Source: JAFARZ01 sp035651595 | Lineage (GTDB): Bacteria; Actinomycetota; Actinomycetes; Streptosporangiales; Streptosporangiaceae | Assembly (NCBI GenBank): GCA_035651595.1 | Contig: DASRFJ010000024.1 | Span: 1-20,572, forward strand | DNA length: 20,572 nt | Direction: 5' to 3' | Part shown: positions 7,274 through 13,947 of the stretch, piece by piece | Layout: each line of letters opens with the position of its first letter | Numbering within the stretch: position 1 is the stretch's first letter | The notes under the pieces: model-generated | The model's database searches: none | Told to the model about the DNA's origin: nothing | The model's input: the letters and a program-made list of their open reading frames with translations, nothing else | Made by a program: the position numbers and the translations under genes

Positions 7274-7917
7274 CAATGTGCCCAGCCCAGCGATGTGGTG
7301 AAGATGTGGTTCGACCGGCCATCCAAGAGGCGGACGGCCTCGGTGACCAGGTGATGCGGTCCGGCATAGACGCATCCGGCCAGGCCGAGGCTGATCGCCC
7401 CCAGCCAGGCCGCGTGGCCGAGCGTGCCCGCGCGGATCAGCAACGGCCCGTACCCGGGAGCCCCGGGCTGGCCAGCCGCGGCGATGTCCGCGCAGATCAG
7501 CAGCAGGAACGCCGCGTCCGAGTACGCCGTGCGCAGCGATTCCAGGCAGGGATCGCCGGGCAACGCCGAGAAGGGCTCGAATGGGTCTTCGCTGACGAGG
7601 TACAGGCCAGGCGCGAGCCCGGTGACCCGGAACGCCGCGATCAAGATGGTGTACCCGATCGCGCCGTGGGCCGGTGCGGGCCACACGGTCCGCTCCGCCC
7701 GGCGGGCGTGGTCGGCGATGGCCGCGACATCCAGCGCCGCCACCGGTTCGCCGGTAAACGAGCGAACCGCGCGGCGGCGGACAAGTACGCTCTCGGCGGC
7801 TTCCAGCGGCCGCGTCGCGGCCGGGAAGCGACGGTCAGCCTGAACCGGCCATCCGTGACGGGCCCGGAGCAGGGCCAGGACACCATGCGGCAGCTCGTCC
7901 GCGGGAATCAGTGGCAT
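7273..7917 (-). CDS. Nitroreductase-fold protein, SagB-type half, lacking the catalytic Lys
   Basis: This 214-residue FMN nitroreductase-fold protein retains the FMN-phosphate motif RRRAVRSF (47-54), a PAHGA segment (82-86) matching the PSAGG region of SagB dehydrogenases, GLAPGLYLV (100-108), and the long helix LLIRAGTLGHAAWLGAISLGLAG. Where SagB enzymes carry a Lys-Tyr pair just before this helix, this protein reads GYGPLL, so the Lys is missing. Its start overlaps the E1/SagB fusion by 10 bases. The most economical reading is that it pairs with the fusion's SagB domain, which has the Lys-Tyr pair but lacks the RRxxRxF motif, to make one azoline dehydrogenase. It could instead be an independent reductase. 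Confidence 0.82.
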   Translation of the reverse strand: MPLIPADELPHGVLALLRARHGWPVQADRRFPAATRPLEAAESVLVRRRAVRSFTGEPVAALDVAAIADHARRAERTVWPAPAHGAIGYTILIAAFRVTGLAPGLYLVSEDPFEPFSALPGDPCLESLRTAYSDAAFLLLICADIAAAGQPGAPGYGPLLIRAGTLGHAAWLGAISLGLAGCVYAGPHHLVTEAVRLLDGRSNHIFTTSLGWAH

Positions 7918-9542
7918 GCCGCCGTCCCTTCCGGCCAGTTCCCGTGGAGCACCGCGATCGCGGTGACCATCTCACCGTCGTCAGGTTCAAGTTCGAGTAG
8001 CTCGGCTACGTCGGGGCTCCAGGCAGCGGCGAACGACGTCGTGATGCCTGCGGCGGAGCCGGCCACCGACAGCTGAAGTGCCGCGCAGCCGGCGTCGAGA
8101 TGCGCGAGCCGCGCGGCGAACTCGTCGTATTTACGGCCTATCCGGCGCACCGATGCGACGAAGATGACCACGACGTCGAACGCGCCGGCGCCGCGGCCGG
8201 TCCCGGCCAGCAGGGTGGGCAGCGGTATCCGGTCCGCCCGGACCGGCAAGATCCGGTGCCCGAGGTCGTCGTACCGGAAGAGCGTGCCCGGCAGGCCGAA
8301 CAGGTCGTGCTCCGTTGCGACGTAGAGCTGGACCGAGCCGAGATTGCCGCCCGACGGGGCCCACCGGTCCACCGGGCGTCCGCTCGCGAGTGGCGTCCGC
8401 AGTCCCGCCGTACGGGCGAGCAGGCCAGCCAGCAGCAGCGCGCTGCCGGTGAGCCCGTCGGCCAGATCCCTGGACGGAACGGGCGGGAACGGGTCCCGCT
8501 CGTGGGGCAGCGCGGTTATCCGCCGCTGCTGTTCCCGTGTGCGGAGCGCGGACACCCTGAGCGCCGCGGGTGGTATCTCGTGCTGCCACTCATAGGCGAG
8601 CGCCAGCGCCCCTTCCGCGCTGGTGTGCGCGGGCGGTGCCCCGTGCCCGCATGCCTGGCAACCGGTCCCTGGGACCATGTCGAACCATTCGGTTCGCCAG
8701 GTGCGACTCGATGTGCGCCTCATCCGGCACGGCCGGGACGGGGTGGTGACCTGAGCGAGCGCTGCCAGTATCTCCGTCGTAGCCAGGGCCGCCACCAGGT
8801 CGGATGGCCGCCGCGCCGCGGACACCCCGGCGCCGGAGCCGGCATAGCCCGATCTGAAGCAGCCCACGCACGGTGCCCAGCCGTCGTAGAACACGGGCCC
8901 TATCTCGGTGATGTAGGCGTCGCCGGCAAACCTGAGGACCGCGATACCGCAGCCGCGGGTGAGCTGCACCGCGCTCGCCAGGTTCTGGCTGCTGTCGTCG
9001 AGTACCGCGACGAACGGCCGGGGGGAGCGGCCGATCCGCTCGATATCAGCGGCGCAGGCCTGCCGCGACACGTTGCGTATGAGCACCTCGCCGACACCGG
9101 TTTCGGTGAGATCTGCGGCCACCTGGGCCGCGACCGGGTCGTCCGCCACGAGCAGCACGGCCGCGCTACCGAGAGCGGCGATCAGTTCCTCGGTGCAGGA
9201 CGGGCCGGCGATGGCCCCGATCGTGCGCGAGAAATACGCCGTGACGTGATCGGCGCTCCGGGGAGCCGCGGCGGCAGGCGGACCCGGCCATTCAAGCAAG
9301 CCGCTCTCGTCGAGAACGGTAAGCATCCGCTCGACCACGGCATGGTCGAGATCCGCGGTTCTGGCGATCGAGCGTGATCCACGCGTTCCGTCGAGAAGGG
9401 GCAGCACGCGAGGCAGGAGCGTTGACACGCCCTTGCCCGTCAGCCGGCGCCGTCGCGGGCCGCCGTCCACGAGCACCGCATCACCGTCCGGCACGATGAC
9501 CAGGCCGCGGCAGAGCCGCGGGAAGCGGGTGATCCGGGTCAT
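7908..9542 (-). CDS. E1-like (Ocin-ThiF) / SagB-type dehydrogenase fusion for azole formation
   Basis: This 544-residue protein has three parts. Residues 1-85 form a winged-helix-like, RRE-type leader-binding region (PRLCRGLVIVPDGDAVLVDGG, ending LDESGLLEW). Residues 125-310 are an E1/ThiF-like domain with the family mark EIGPVFYDGWAPCVGCF and paired zinc ligands C225/C228 and C295/C298. Residues 345-540 are a SagB-type nitroreductase domain with APSGGNLGSVQLYV (395-408) and the catalytic-type Lys-Tyr pair in RKYDEFAARLAHLDAG (K471, Y472). The usual N-terminal RRSxRxF FMN motif of SagB is absent; the sequence runs PSRDLADGLTGSALLLAGLL instead. It overlaps the preceding gene as ATGA and should work with the YcaO protein. 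Similar fusions occur in thiopeptide and azole clusters. Confidence 0.87.
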   Translation of the reverse strand: MTRITRFPRLCRGLVIVPDGDAVLVDGGPRRRRLTGKGVSTLLPRVLPLLDGTRGSRSIARTADLDHAVVERMLTVLDESGLLEWPGPPAAAAPRSADHVTAYFSRTIGAIAGPSCTEELIAALGSAAVLLVADDPVAAQVAADLTETGVGEVLIRNVSRQACAADIERIGRSPRPFVAVLDDSSQNLASAVQLTRGCGIAVLRFAGDAYITEIGPVFYDGWAPCVGCFRSGYAGSGAGVSAARRPSDLVAALATTEILAALAQVTTPSRPCRMRRTSSRTWRTEWFDMVPGTGCQACGHGAPPAHTSAEGALALAYEWQHEIPPAALRVSALRTREQQRRITALPHERDPFPPVPSRDLADGLTGSALLLAGLLARTAGLRTPLASGRPVDRWAPSGGNLGSVQLYVATEHDLFGLPGTLFRYDDLGHRILPVRADRIPLPTLLAGTGRGAGAFDVVVIFVASVRRIGRKYDEFAARLAHLDAGCAALQLSVAGSAAGITTSFAAAWSPDVAELLELEPDDGEMVTAIAVLHGNWPEGTAACH

Positions 9543-10213
9543 GCGGTGCCCACCGCATCGGCGATATCCCGCACGCTGGCGACCTTCGCCGTAATCGCGG
9601 CGAGGTCGAGTGCGGCAGACGGCCCGGCCGAACGCTGCTCACGATCACAGTCGTGACAGCTGATGACCTGATGCGTGCCAGAATGCGAGGACAGCACGTC
9701 GATGGCGAATACCCGCCCGGTCTCCCGGCGGGTGAGGAACCGCGTGGCCACCGCGGCCGCGAGGCGCGCATGATGTGGCAGGTAGCCGTAGGGCGTGAGC
9801 GAGGCATCGGCGTCGTATGCGGCCTCAAGAACGGCACTCGCCGCGCGTTCGGTGTCGTGCTGGCGTCGGCGAGCCCGGTAGCAAGCGAAGCAGGGCCCCG
9901 ACGGCGGACGGACGAGGGGACCGACGCGGAGCGCCGGATGTTCCATGACGACCGGCAGCCACGGCTTCCGATGCCGGTAAGCAAGCTCGTCGGCTCGCTC
10001 GCACAATGCCCAGGCCGGTCGCGGGACGGCGACGACGATCGCGGTCACCTCCTGGCTGAAAGCCGCCGGGAGATCAGCTGCCGCGACCTCGCGGCTACCA
10101 GGGAACGCCTGGGCCAGCAGCCGCATGACGCGGTGCCCGAAGTCGCCCGCCGCCACCAGTGCCAGCGGACCTTCGGCCGTTCCCGCCGGGGTTACGCGAA
10201 CGGCTGCGGCCAC
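9539..10213 (-). CDS. Stand-alone E1-like (Ocin-ThiF) cyclodehydratase partner protein
   Basis: This 224-residue protein carries the family mark LRVGPLVRPPSGPCFACYRAR, with zinc ligands C108/C111 and a second CxxC at C186/C189. Its N-terminal half (LALVAAGDFGHRVMRLLAQAF, then TAIVVAVPRPAW) is a degenerate Rossmann ThiF fold. No winged-helix leader-binding region precedes it, unlike the next gene's product. The start is GTG at 10211-10213, inside the YcaO gene by 22 bases, and it ends in an ATGA overlap with the fusion gene. It is the second E1-like domain in the operon, so it may act as the YcaO activator while the fusion supplies leader binding. Which of the two contacts YcaO is not visible. 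Confidence 0.85.
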   Translation of the reverse strand: MAAAVRVTPAGTAEGPLALVAAGDFGHRVMRLLAQAFPGSREVAAADLPAAFSQEVTAIVVAVPRPAWALCERADELAYRHRKPWLPVVMEHPALRVGPLVRPPSGPCFACYRARRRQHDTERAASAVLEAAYDADASLTPYGYLPHHARLAAAVATRFLTRRETGRVFAIDVLSSHSGTHQVISCHDCDREQRSAGPSAALDLAAITAKVASVRDIADAVGTA

Positions 10214-11496
10214 GGGTTCAACTCCTCCTCGGCGACACTGCGGAACCCCATCAGCAGCGGAGCTTCATACAGGCGCGGATGGGCGCGATACTGCGCGAAC
10301 GGAGACAGCGACATTGGCTGAAGCCCGGGGATGACGACACAGACAGCGGTCAGCCCGGCATCGGTGAGTTCGCGGGGCGTTCGGTCGATGGCAACCGCCT
10401 GCATGCCCCTGCCGGCCAGCGTCTTGGTGATCGCCGCGAGCGCGCCGCCCGGATCCGCGGGCAGATCGGGCCGGGACGGTGCGACACGCAAGCCGGCCCC
10501 GGTAGTCAGGAAGTCGAAGGCCGCGGCCATCTCTGGCCGTCCCATGAATGCGGCGCCGTCCGCGATATCCTGGAAATCGCGGAATTCCTCCGGCGCCTTC
10601 GCCGGCCCGAGCCCAGGGTGCCGGTAGCGGATCAAGTCCAGCAGCGCCTTCTCGCTCGCCGTTGCGATCGTGCGTCCGGTCGCACACGACACGACTTGCC
10701 GCAGACGTGTGTCGAACTCCGCTATCTGCAGGCAGTAGACGGTCGGCACTGCCATGTCACTCGTGGCGTCGAACAGGTACGTCTCGATGAAGTGCCGCTC
10801 GTACCAGCCGAGCAACTCGTCAACGAGCTGCGAACGGCTGTGCGCGGGAACGACGGGCAAAGCGAGCCGCTGCAGCCAGGTAACCGCGATCGCGTCGCGC
10901 TCGATCACTTCGCACAAACCGCGGACGAGCGCCTCCACCGGATCGGTGTGCACGGCGTAGCCGGTGGAGATCCGGTACCAGAAGAGTTCCTCGGTTCGCG
11001 GTTTCCGCAGCCGGTAGCAGGCCATGACGGCCGGGACCCAGGTGAGTTCACCGGTTACCAGATCGGTTCCGCGTACCCAGCGGATCACGGCGTCCGGATC
11101 GACCCGCGACAGCGGGCATCCGTCGACGGCCAGTTCCCTGGCGGAACAGCGAGGTACCGACGCCAGATCGATTACGGCGCCATCCAGCTCACAGCTGCGC
11201 GCCCATCGGGCCGGCTCGCCGACGAAGTCCCCGGCGGCGTACCTTTCGGCGGCTTCGGCGATGGCGATGAGACGCCCCTTGTCCGGATCACCCGTATCAA
11301 CTCCCGCGCCCGTCGTCCTGCGCGGCAGCGAATTCGCAGAGAGCCGGCGGTATTCAGATGACCCGCTACCCGCCTGCGCGCCCCAGGACCCGATCCGGTC
11401 GAGCCCGCGCGGCGCGCGCCGCCGCCAGACGTGCGACACGACGCCGTACGCGGAGACGAGCGACTCAATGCGATCGAGTGAGCCAGTGCAGCTCAT
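10192..11496 (-). CDS. YcaO-domain azoline-forming cyclodehydratase (SagD / TOMM type)
   Basis: This 434-residue protein would use ATP to activate backbone amides so that Cys, Ser or Thr side chains cyclise to azolines. ATP/Mg-binding blocks are IAIAEAAERYAAG (E81, E84, R85) and ALVRGLCEVIERDAIAVTW (E196, E199, R200, D201). The C-terminus is EELNPWPQPFA, the Pro-rich tail (PxPxP-like) that marks TOMM YcaO proteins and is needed for azoline synthesis in this family. No TfuA partner is present, so thioamide formation is less likely. The ATG at 11494-11496 follows GAAGG. It is the first gene of the minus-strand operon and overlaps the E1-like gene by 22 bases. Confidence 0.9.
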   Translation of the reverse strand: MSCTGSLDRIESLVSAYGVVSHVWRRRAPRGLDRIGSWGAQAGSGSSEYRRLSANSLPRRTTGAGVDTGDPDKGRLIAIAEAAERYAAGDFVGEPARWARSCELDGAVIDLASVPRCSARELAVDGCPLSRVDPDAVIRWVRGTDLVTGELTWVPAVMACYRLRKPRTEELFWYRISTGYAVHTDPVEALVRGLCEVIERDAIAVTWLQRLALPVVPAHSRSQLVDELLGWYERHFIETYLFDATSDMAVPTVYCLQIAEFDTRLRQVVSCATGRTIATASEKALLDLIRYRHPGLGPAKAPEEFRDFQDIADGAAFMGRPEMAAAFDFLTTGAGLRVAPSRPDLPADPGGALAAITKTLAGRGMQAVAIDRTPRELTDAGLTAVCVVIPGLQPMSLSPFAQYRAHPRLYEAPLLMGFRSVAEEELNPWPQPFA

Positions 11497-11586
11497 CCGG
11501 TACCTTCACCGTCCCTCCGGCTACCGTCCGTGCGCGTTGGCGCGGGATTCGCTTCGCTGGACACGATCGTGGAAAACCTCGCCAAC

Positions 11587-11623
11587 AGCGGGCCAACAAC
11601 CCGCTAACCCCCGGCTCCGGGGG
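11587..11623. repeat. Two adjacent stem-loops and a short direct repeat upstream of the YcaO operon
   Basis: AGCGGG (11587-11592) pairs with CCCGCT (11600-11605), a 6-bp stem. Immediately next to it CCCCCG (11608-11613) pairs with CGGGGG (11618-11623) over a GCTC loop. GCCAACA occurs twice (11581-11587 and 11592-11598). This lies about 90 bases before the YcaO start, where the operon promoter should be. It may be an operator or a transcript leader structure. No clear -35/-10 for the minus strand was found in 11497-11683. Confidence 0.3.
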
Positions 11624-11683
11624 TGGCGTCGAGGGTCTGGCCGTAGCTGTCCGGTTCTCGATATGGCCTGGCAGGCTACGGCC

Positions 11684-11712
11684 TTGGCGTGTCCCGGTCG
11701 GACTCGTAATGT
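11684..11712 (+). promoter_or_regulatory. Promoter of the HIT-family gene
   Basis: TTGGCG (11684-11689) and TAATGT (11707-11712) are separated by exactly 17 bases, a good housekeeping-type match for an actinomycete. The start point would be near 11719, giving a leader of about 38 bases that contains the strong GGGAGGAG site (11741-11748) before the ATG at 11757. Confidence 0.55.
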
Positions 11713-11756
11713 CGCGCGTGACCCTTACAGCAGCCCTTGCGGGAGGAGATCAGCCG

Positions 11757-12266
11757 ATGAACGAGGAACTTGAGGCGGCGGCCGCGGCCGTGTCGATCGC
11801 CGAACCGGTCAGTCAGGAAGAGCCCCGGTCCGGCGAGCCTGGCGGTGAGCCGTGTCACTACTGCGCCACCAGTGACGAGGATGCCGTGTGGTCCAGCCCT
11901 CGATGGCGCGCCCTGTCGCGCGACTGGTCTCCGATTCCGGGCGGGACGCTGCTGATCAGCAAGGCGCACGTCGATACGCTGAGCGAGCTGTCGGCTGAGC
12001 ACCAGGCCGAATTCGGCGTGATCGCGGCGGCCATCGAGCGGGCGATCATGAGCCTGGGCCAGGCGGCGCGGGTGCATATGTATCGCTGGGGTGATGGCTG
12101 CGCCCACTTCCATGCGCATTTCATCGCTCGCCCGCTCGGCCGCCCGCAATTCGGCTGGCGCAACCTGCCGTTCCTGGAGAAGCGGTTCCCCAGCCCCGGC
12201 GCAGACGAACTGGCCAAGGCCCGCAGTGTGGTCGCCGCCTCGCTCGCCGCTGACCTGCCCGCCTGA
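11757..12266 (+). CDS. HIT-family (histidine triad) protein
   Basis: This 169-residue protein has the histidine triad in GCAHFHAHFIARP (H117, H119, H121), upstream His71 and a CxxC at C33/C36 that often binds zinc in this superfamily. WSPIPGGTLLISKAHVDTLSEL matches the strand-turn segment of HIT proteins. Such proteins hydrolyse or transfer nucleotidyl groups from nucleotide substrates. The ATG at 11757 was chosen because GGGAGGAG lies eight bases upstream; the open frame extends further upstream but that part is low-complexity and lies outside the likely transcript. The first 30 residues, rich in Ala and Glu, are not conserved-looking. It may share a job with the PEP-utilising protein downstream, though a long inverted repeat separates them. 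Confidence 0.85.
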   Translation: MNEELEAAAAAVSIAEPVSQEEPRSGEPGGEPCHYCATSDEDAVWSSPRWRALSRDWSPIPGGTLLISKAHVDTLSELSAEHQAEFGVIAAAIERAIMSLGQAARVHMYRWGDGCAHFHAHFIARPLGRPQFGWRNLPFLEKRFPSPGADELAKARSVVAASLAADLPA

Positions 12267-12325
12267 CCGGCCGGCTCGAACCCGGACATATCGGGAGATC
12301 CGGGGTGCGAGAGCGAGCGGGCCGG

Positions 12326-12378
12326 ATTATTGCGGACACTTACCCCCCGAAAGTGGGAGGGTAAGTGTCCGCAATAAT
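12326..12378. terminator. Perfect 20-bp inverted repeat, likely terminator or small repeat element
   Basis: Bases 12326-12345 and 12359-12378 are exact reverse complements over 20 bp (left arm begins ATTATTGCGGACAC). The 13-base interior can add three more G-C pairs (12346-12348 with 12355-12357). The outer arms are AT-rich and the right arm ends in AATAATTT, giving a short U-rich tail for plus-strand transcription. It lies 60 bases after the HIT stop, so a terminator is the simplest reading. The arm length and the absence of any mismatch would also fit a mobile miniature repeat; a genome copy count would decide. Confidence 0.6.
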
Positions 12379-12426
12379 TTCGAGTACCTCCGGCGGCTGG
12401 GCGGATGCGGCAGCGGCGTGGAGTCC

Positions 12427-12457
12427 GCCTAGCACACGGAGCCTGCCTAGCACACGG
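12427..12457 (+). repeat. Pair of 13-bp direct repeats upstream of the enzyme I-like gene
   Basis: GCCTAGCACACGG occurs at 12427-12439 and again at 12445-12457, an 18-bp period. A TANNNT-type -10 (TAGCGT, 12461-12466) follows at once. Repeats in this position suit an activator-binding site, but could be chance. Confidence 0.35.
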
Positions 12458-12497
12458 GAAGTAGCGTGCCCGGCCGGCTGGCCGTGACGCTGACGGC

Positions 12498-13736
12498 ATG
12501 CGCGAAATCTTCGGGGTCATGCTCGTTGAATCGCCGTCGGTGATCGTTCGTGGTGTGTGCAATCACACCAGGAAACCCGTTGACGGTGCCGTGCTGGTCG
12601 TGGATGCGCTCGACCCCGGCTGCTATGACGCCATTACCGGATCGTCCGCGGTGATCTGTTCCGGCGGCGGACGGACCGGCCATATGGAGTCCCTGTGCAG
12701 GTCACGGGGTATTCCGGTGCTGCGGGTGGACCGGGCGGACCTCGGCCAGATCGCCGGTCACGTGACGATCAGGACCGACCGCCAGTCGGTCACGCTCGGC
12801 GACGCCGGATCCGCCGGACAGTCCGCGAAATCCTTCGCGGTCACGCCCGCGGATCTCGGCTCGATCTGCGTGGTTGTCGCCGACGCGACTGATGTCCACG
12901 CGGTCAACGCGCTGCCGGATCGGGTTGAGCAGGTCACCAGTTTTTTTGTCCGGGAGGAGTTCGTGTGCCTTTCGGCTGGCCTGAGTCCGCTTGACGCGCT
13001 CAGGTCCGGACCTGGCCAGGCCGAACAGTACGGCGCCGCGATCGCGGCCGAGCTGTGCACGATCGCTGCCGAACTCCTGCCTACCCAGCGCCTGGTCATG
13101 CGGCTGCTCGACCTGCGATCCGACGACGCCGCGCGGATCACCAACGGCGTCGAGGTCGGTCCCGAGCCCAATCCCGACCTCGGCCTGCACGGCGCCCGGT
13201 GGCTGCTGGCCGAGCGGCACTACCCGCGGGCATTCCGGGCCCTGCGCGCCCGCGTGCGTGAGCGCCTTGGCCCGGACGCGGCGCGGCTGAGCTTCGCGGT
13301 GCCGTTCATCAACGACCAGGACGAGTACCGGCAACTGCGGCGCCGCCTCGGCGTGCCCGCCAGCATGCCGCTTGCCGCCTTCATCGAGACTCCCGCGGCC
13401 GTGCACTCGGTCGCCGGGTTCTGCGCCGCGGGTGCCGCCGAACTGTTCGTCGGCACCAAGGACCTCGTCCAGTTCTACCTCGCCGCGGACCGGAAGAATC
13501 ACCTCGTCGCGTCCTCCTACCAGACCCGGCACCCGGCCGTCATGGCCGGGCTGCGCCAGGCCGTCGCGGCCGCCCGCGACGCGGCGATCCCGGTGCACGT
13601 CTTCGCCCTGCTCGCCGACATGGACCACTACGTGCGGCAGCTCGCTGCAGACGGCTTCATGATGTGCGCCGCGGAACTCCAGCAACTCGCCCGGTCGCTC
13701 CAGCCCGAGCCGAAGCACCACCGTCCGTTCGGATGA
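12498..13736 (+). CDS. PEP-utilising enzyme, PTS enzyme I-like, without the usual catalytic Cys
   Basis: This 412-residue protein has a PEP-utilising mobile domain (about 1-100), with CSGGGRTGHMESLCRSRGIPVLRV around the phosphorylatable-type His62. A C-terminal TIM barrel follows, with RLLDLRSDDA, NPDLGLHGARW, IETPAAVHSVAGF, FVGTKDLVQFYLAADRKN and HPAVM. These blocks track the C-terminal half of PTS enzyme I and PEP synthase. The GMCGEMA-like strand carrying the catalytic Cys of enzyme I reads PVHVFALLADM here, so that Cys is replaced. It also lacks the HPr-binding N-terminal domain, and no HPr gene is nearby. It may be a PEP-dependent phosphotransferase of another kind or a non-catalytic homologue. 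No good ribosome binding site precedes the ATG at 12498; an ATG seven codons on is an alternative. Confidence 0.78.
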   Translation: MREIFGVMLVESPSVIVRGVCNHTRKPVDGAVLVVDALDPGCYDAITGSSAVICSGGGRTGHMESLCRSRGIPVLRVDRADLGQIAGHVTIRTDRQSVTLGDAGSAGQSAKSFAVTPADLGSICVVVADATDVHAVNALPDRVEQVTSFFVREEFVCLSAGLSPLDALRSGPGQAEQYGAAIAAELCTIAAELLPTQRLVMRLLDLRSDDAARITNGVEVGPEPNPDLGLHGARWLLAERHYPRAFRALRARVRERLGPDAARLSFAVPFINDQDEYRQLRRRLGVPASMPLAAFIETPAAVHSVAGFCAAGAAELFVGTKDLVQFYLAADRKNHLVASSYQTRHPAVMAGLRQAVAAARDAAIPVHVFALLADMDHYVRQLAADGFMMCAAELQQLARSLQPEPKHHRPFG

Positions 13737-13740
13737 GGCA

Positions 13741-13790
13741 TTGATTGTTCAGCGGCCTCGATCTATTCTTAGCATTACAGTGTTATGCTA
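13741..13790 (+). promoter_or_regulatory. Promoter with overlapping 21-bp palindromic operator
   Basis: TTGATT (13741-13746) and TATTCT (13764-13769) are 17 bases apart, a good promoter. A 21-bp palindrome follows directly at 13770-13790: arms TAGCATTACA and TGTTATGCTA about a central G, nine of ten pairs matched. It covers the predicted start point (about 13776), the usual place for a TetR-, MarR- or GntR-type repressor. The regulator is not encoded next to it. Confidence 0.6.
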
Positions 13791-13947
13791 CGTTTCCGAA
13801 GCTAGGAGGGGCGGGCGCGAAAAGAGCAATCGGGAAGATGCGTTTCGCGCAGGAAATGGTCATCACGGCGGCAAGCCGCTTTCCACGTTATGGAATTAGC
13901 CGCGGTTTATCCGGGCAGTTTCCGATCGTTTTTACAGGAGGATATAT

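Noticed and set aside
7274..7684. N-terminal extension of 137 codons on the sulfotransferase frame
   Set aside because: It lies entirely inside the nitroreductase gene on the same strand, in another frame, and has no domain pattern; the ATG at 7273 overlaps the nitroreductase stop as expected for coupled genes.
8100..9377. Plus-strand open frame of 425 codons opposite the E1/SagB fusion
   Set aside because: Antisense of a gene with recognisable zinc and SagB motifs; no motifs of its own.
10192..11496. Thioamide-forming YcaO interpretation
   Set aside because: No TfuA partner is encoded and the protein has the Pro-rich C-terminus plus E1-like neighbours typical of azoline-forming enzymes.
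11358..11756. N-terminal extension of the HIT-family frame
   Set aside because: It runs antisense through the start of the YcaO gene and upstream of the predicted promoter; the strong ribosome site marks the ATG at 11757.
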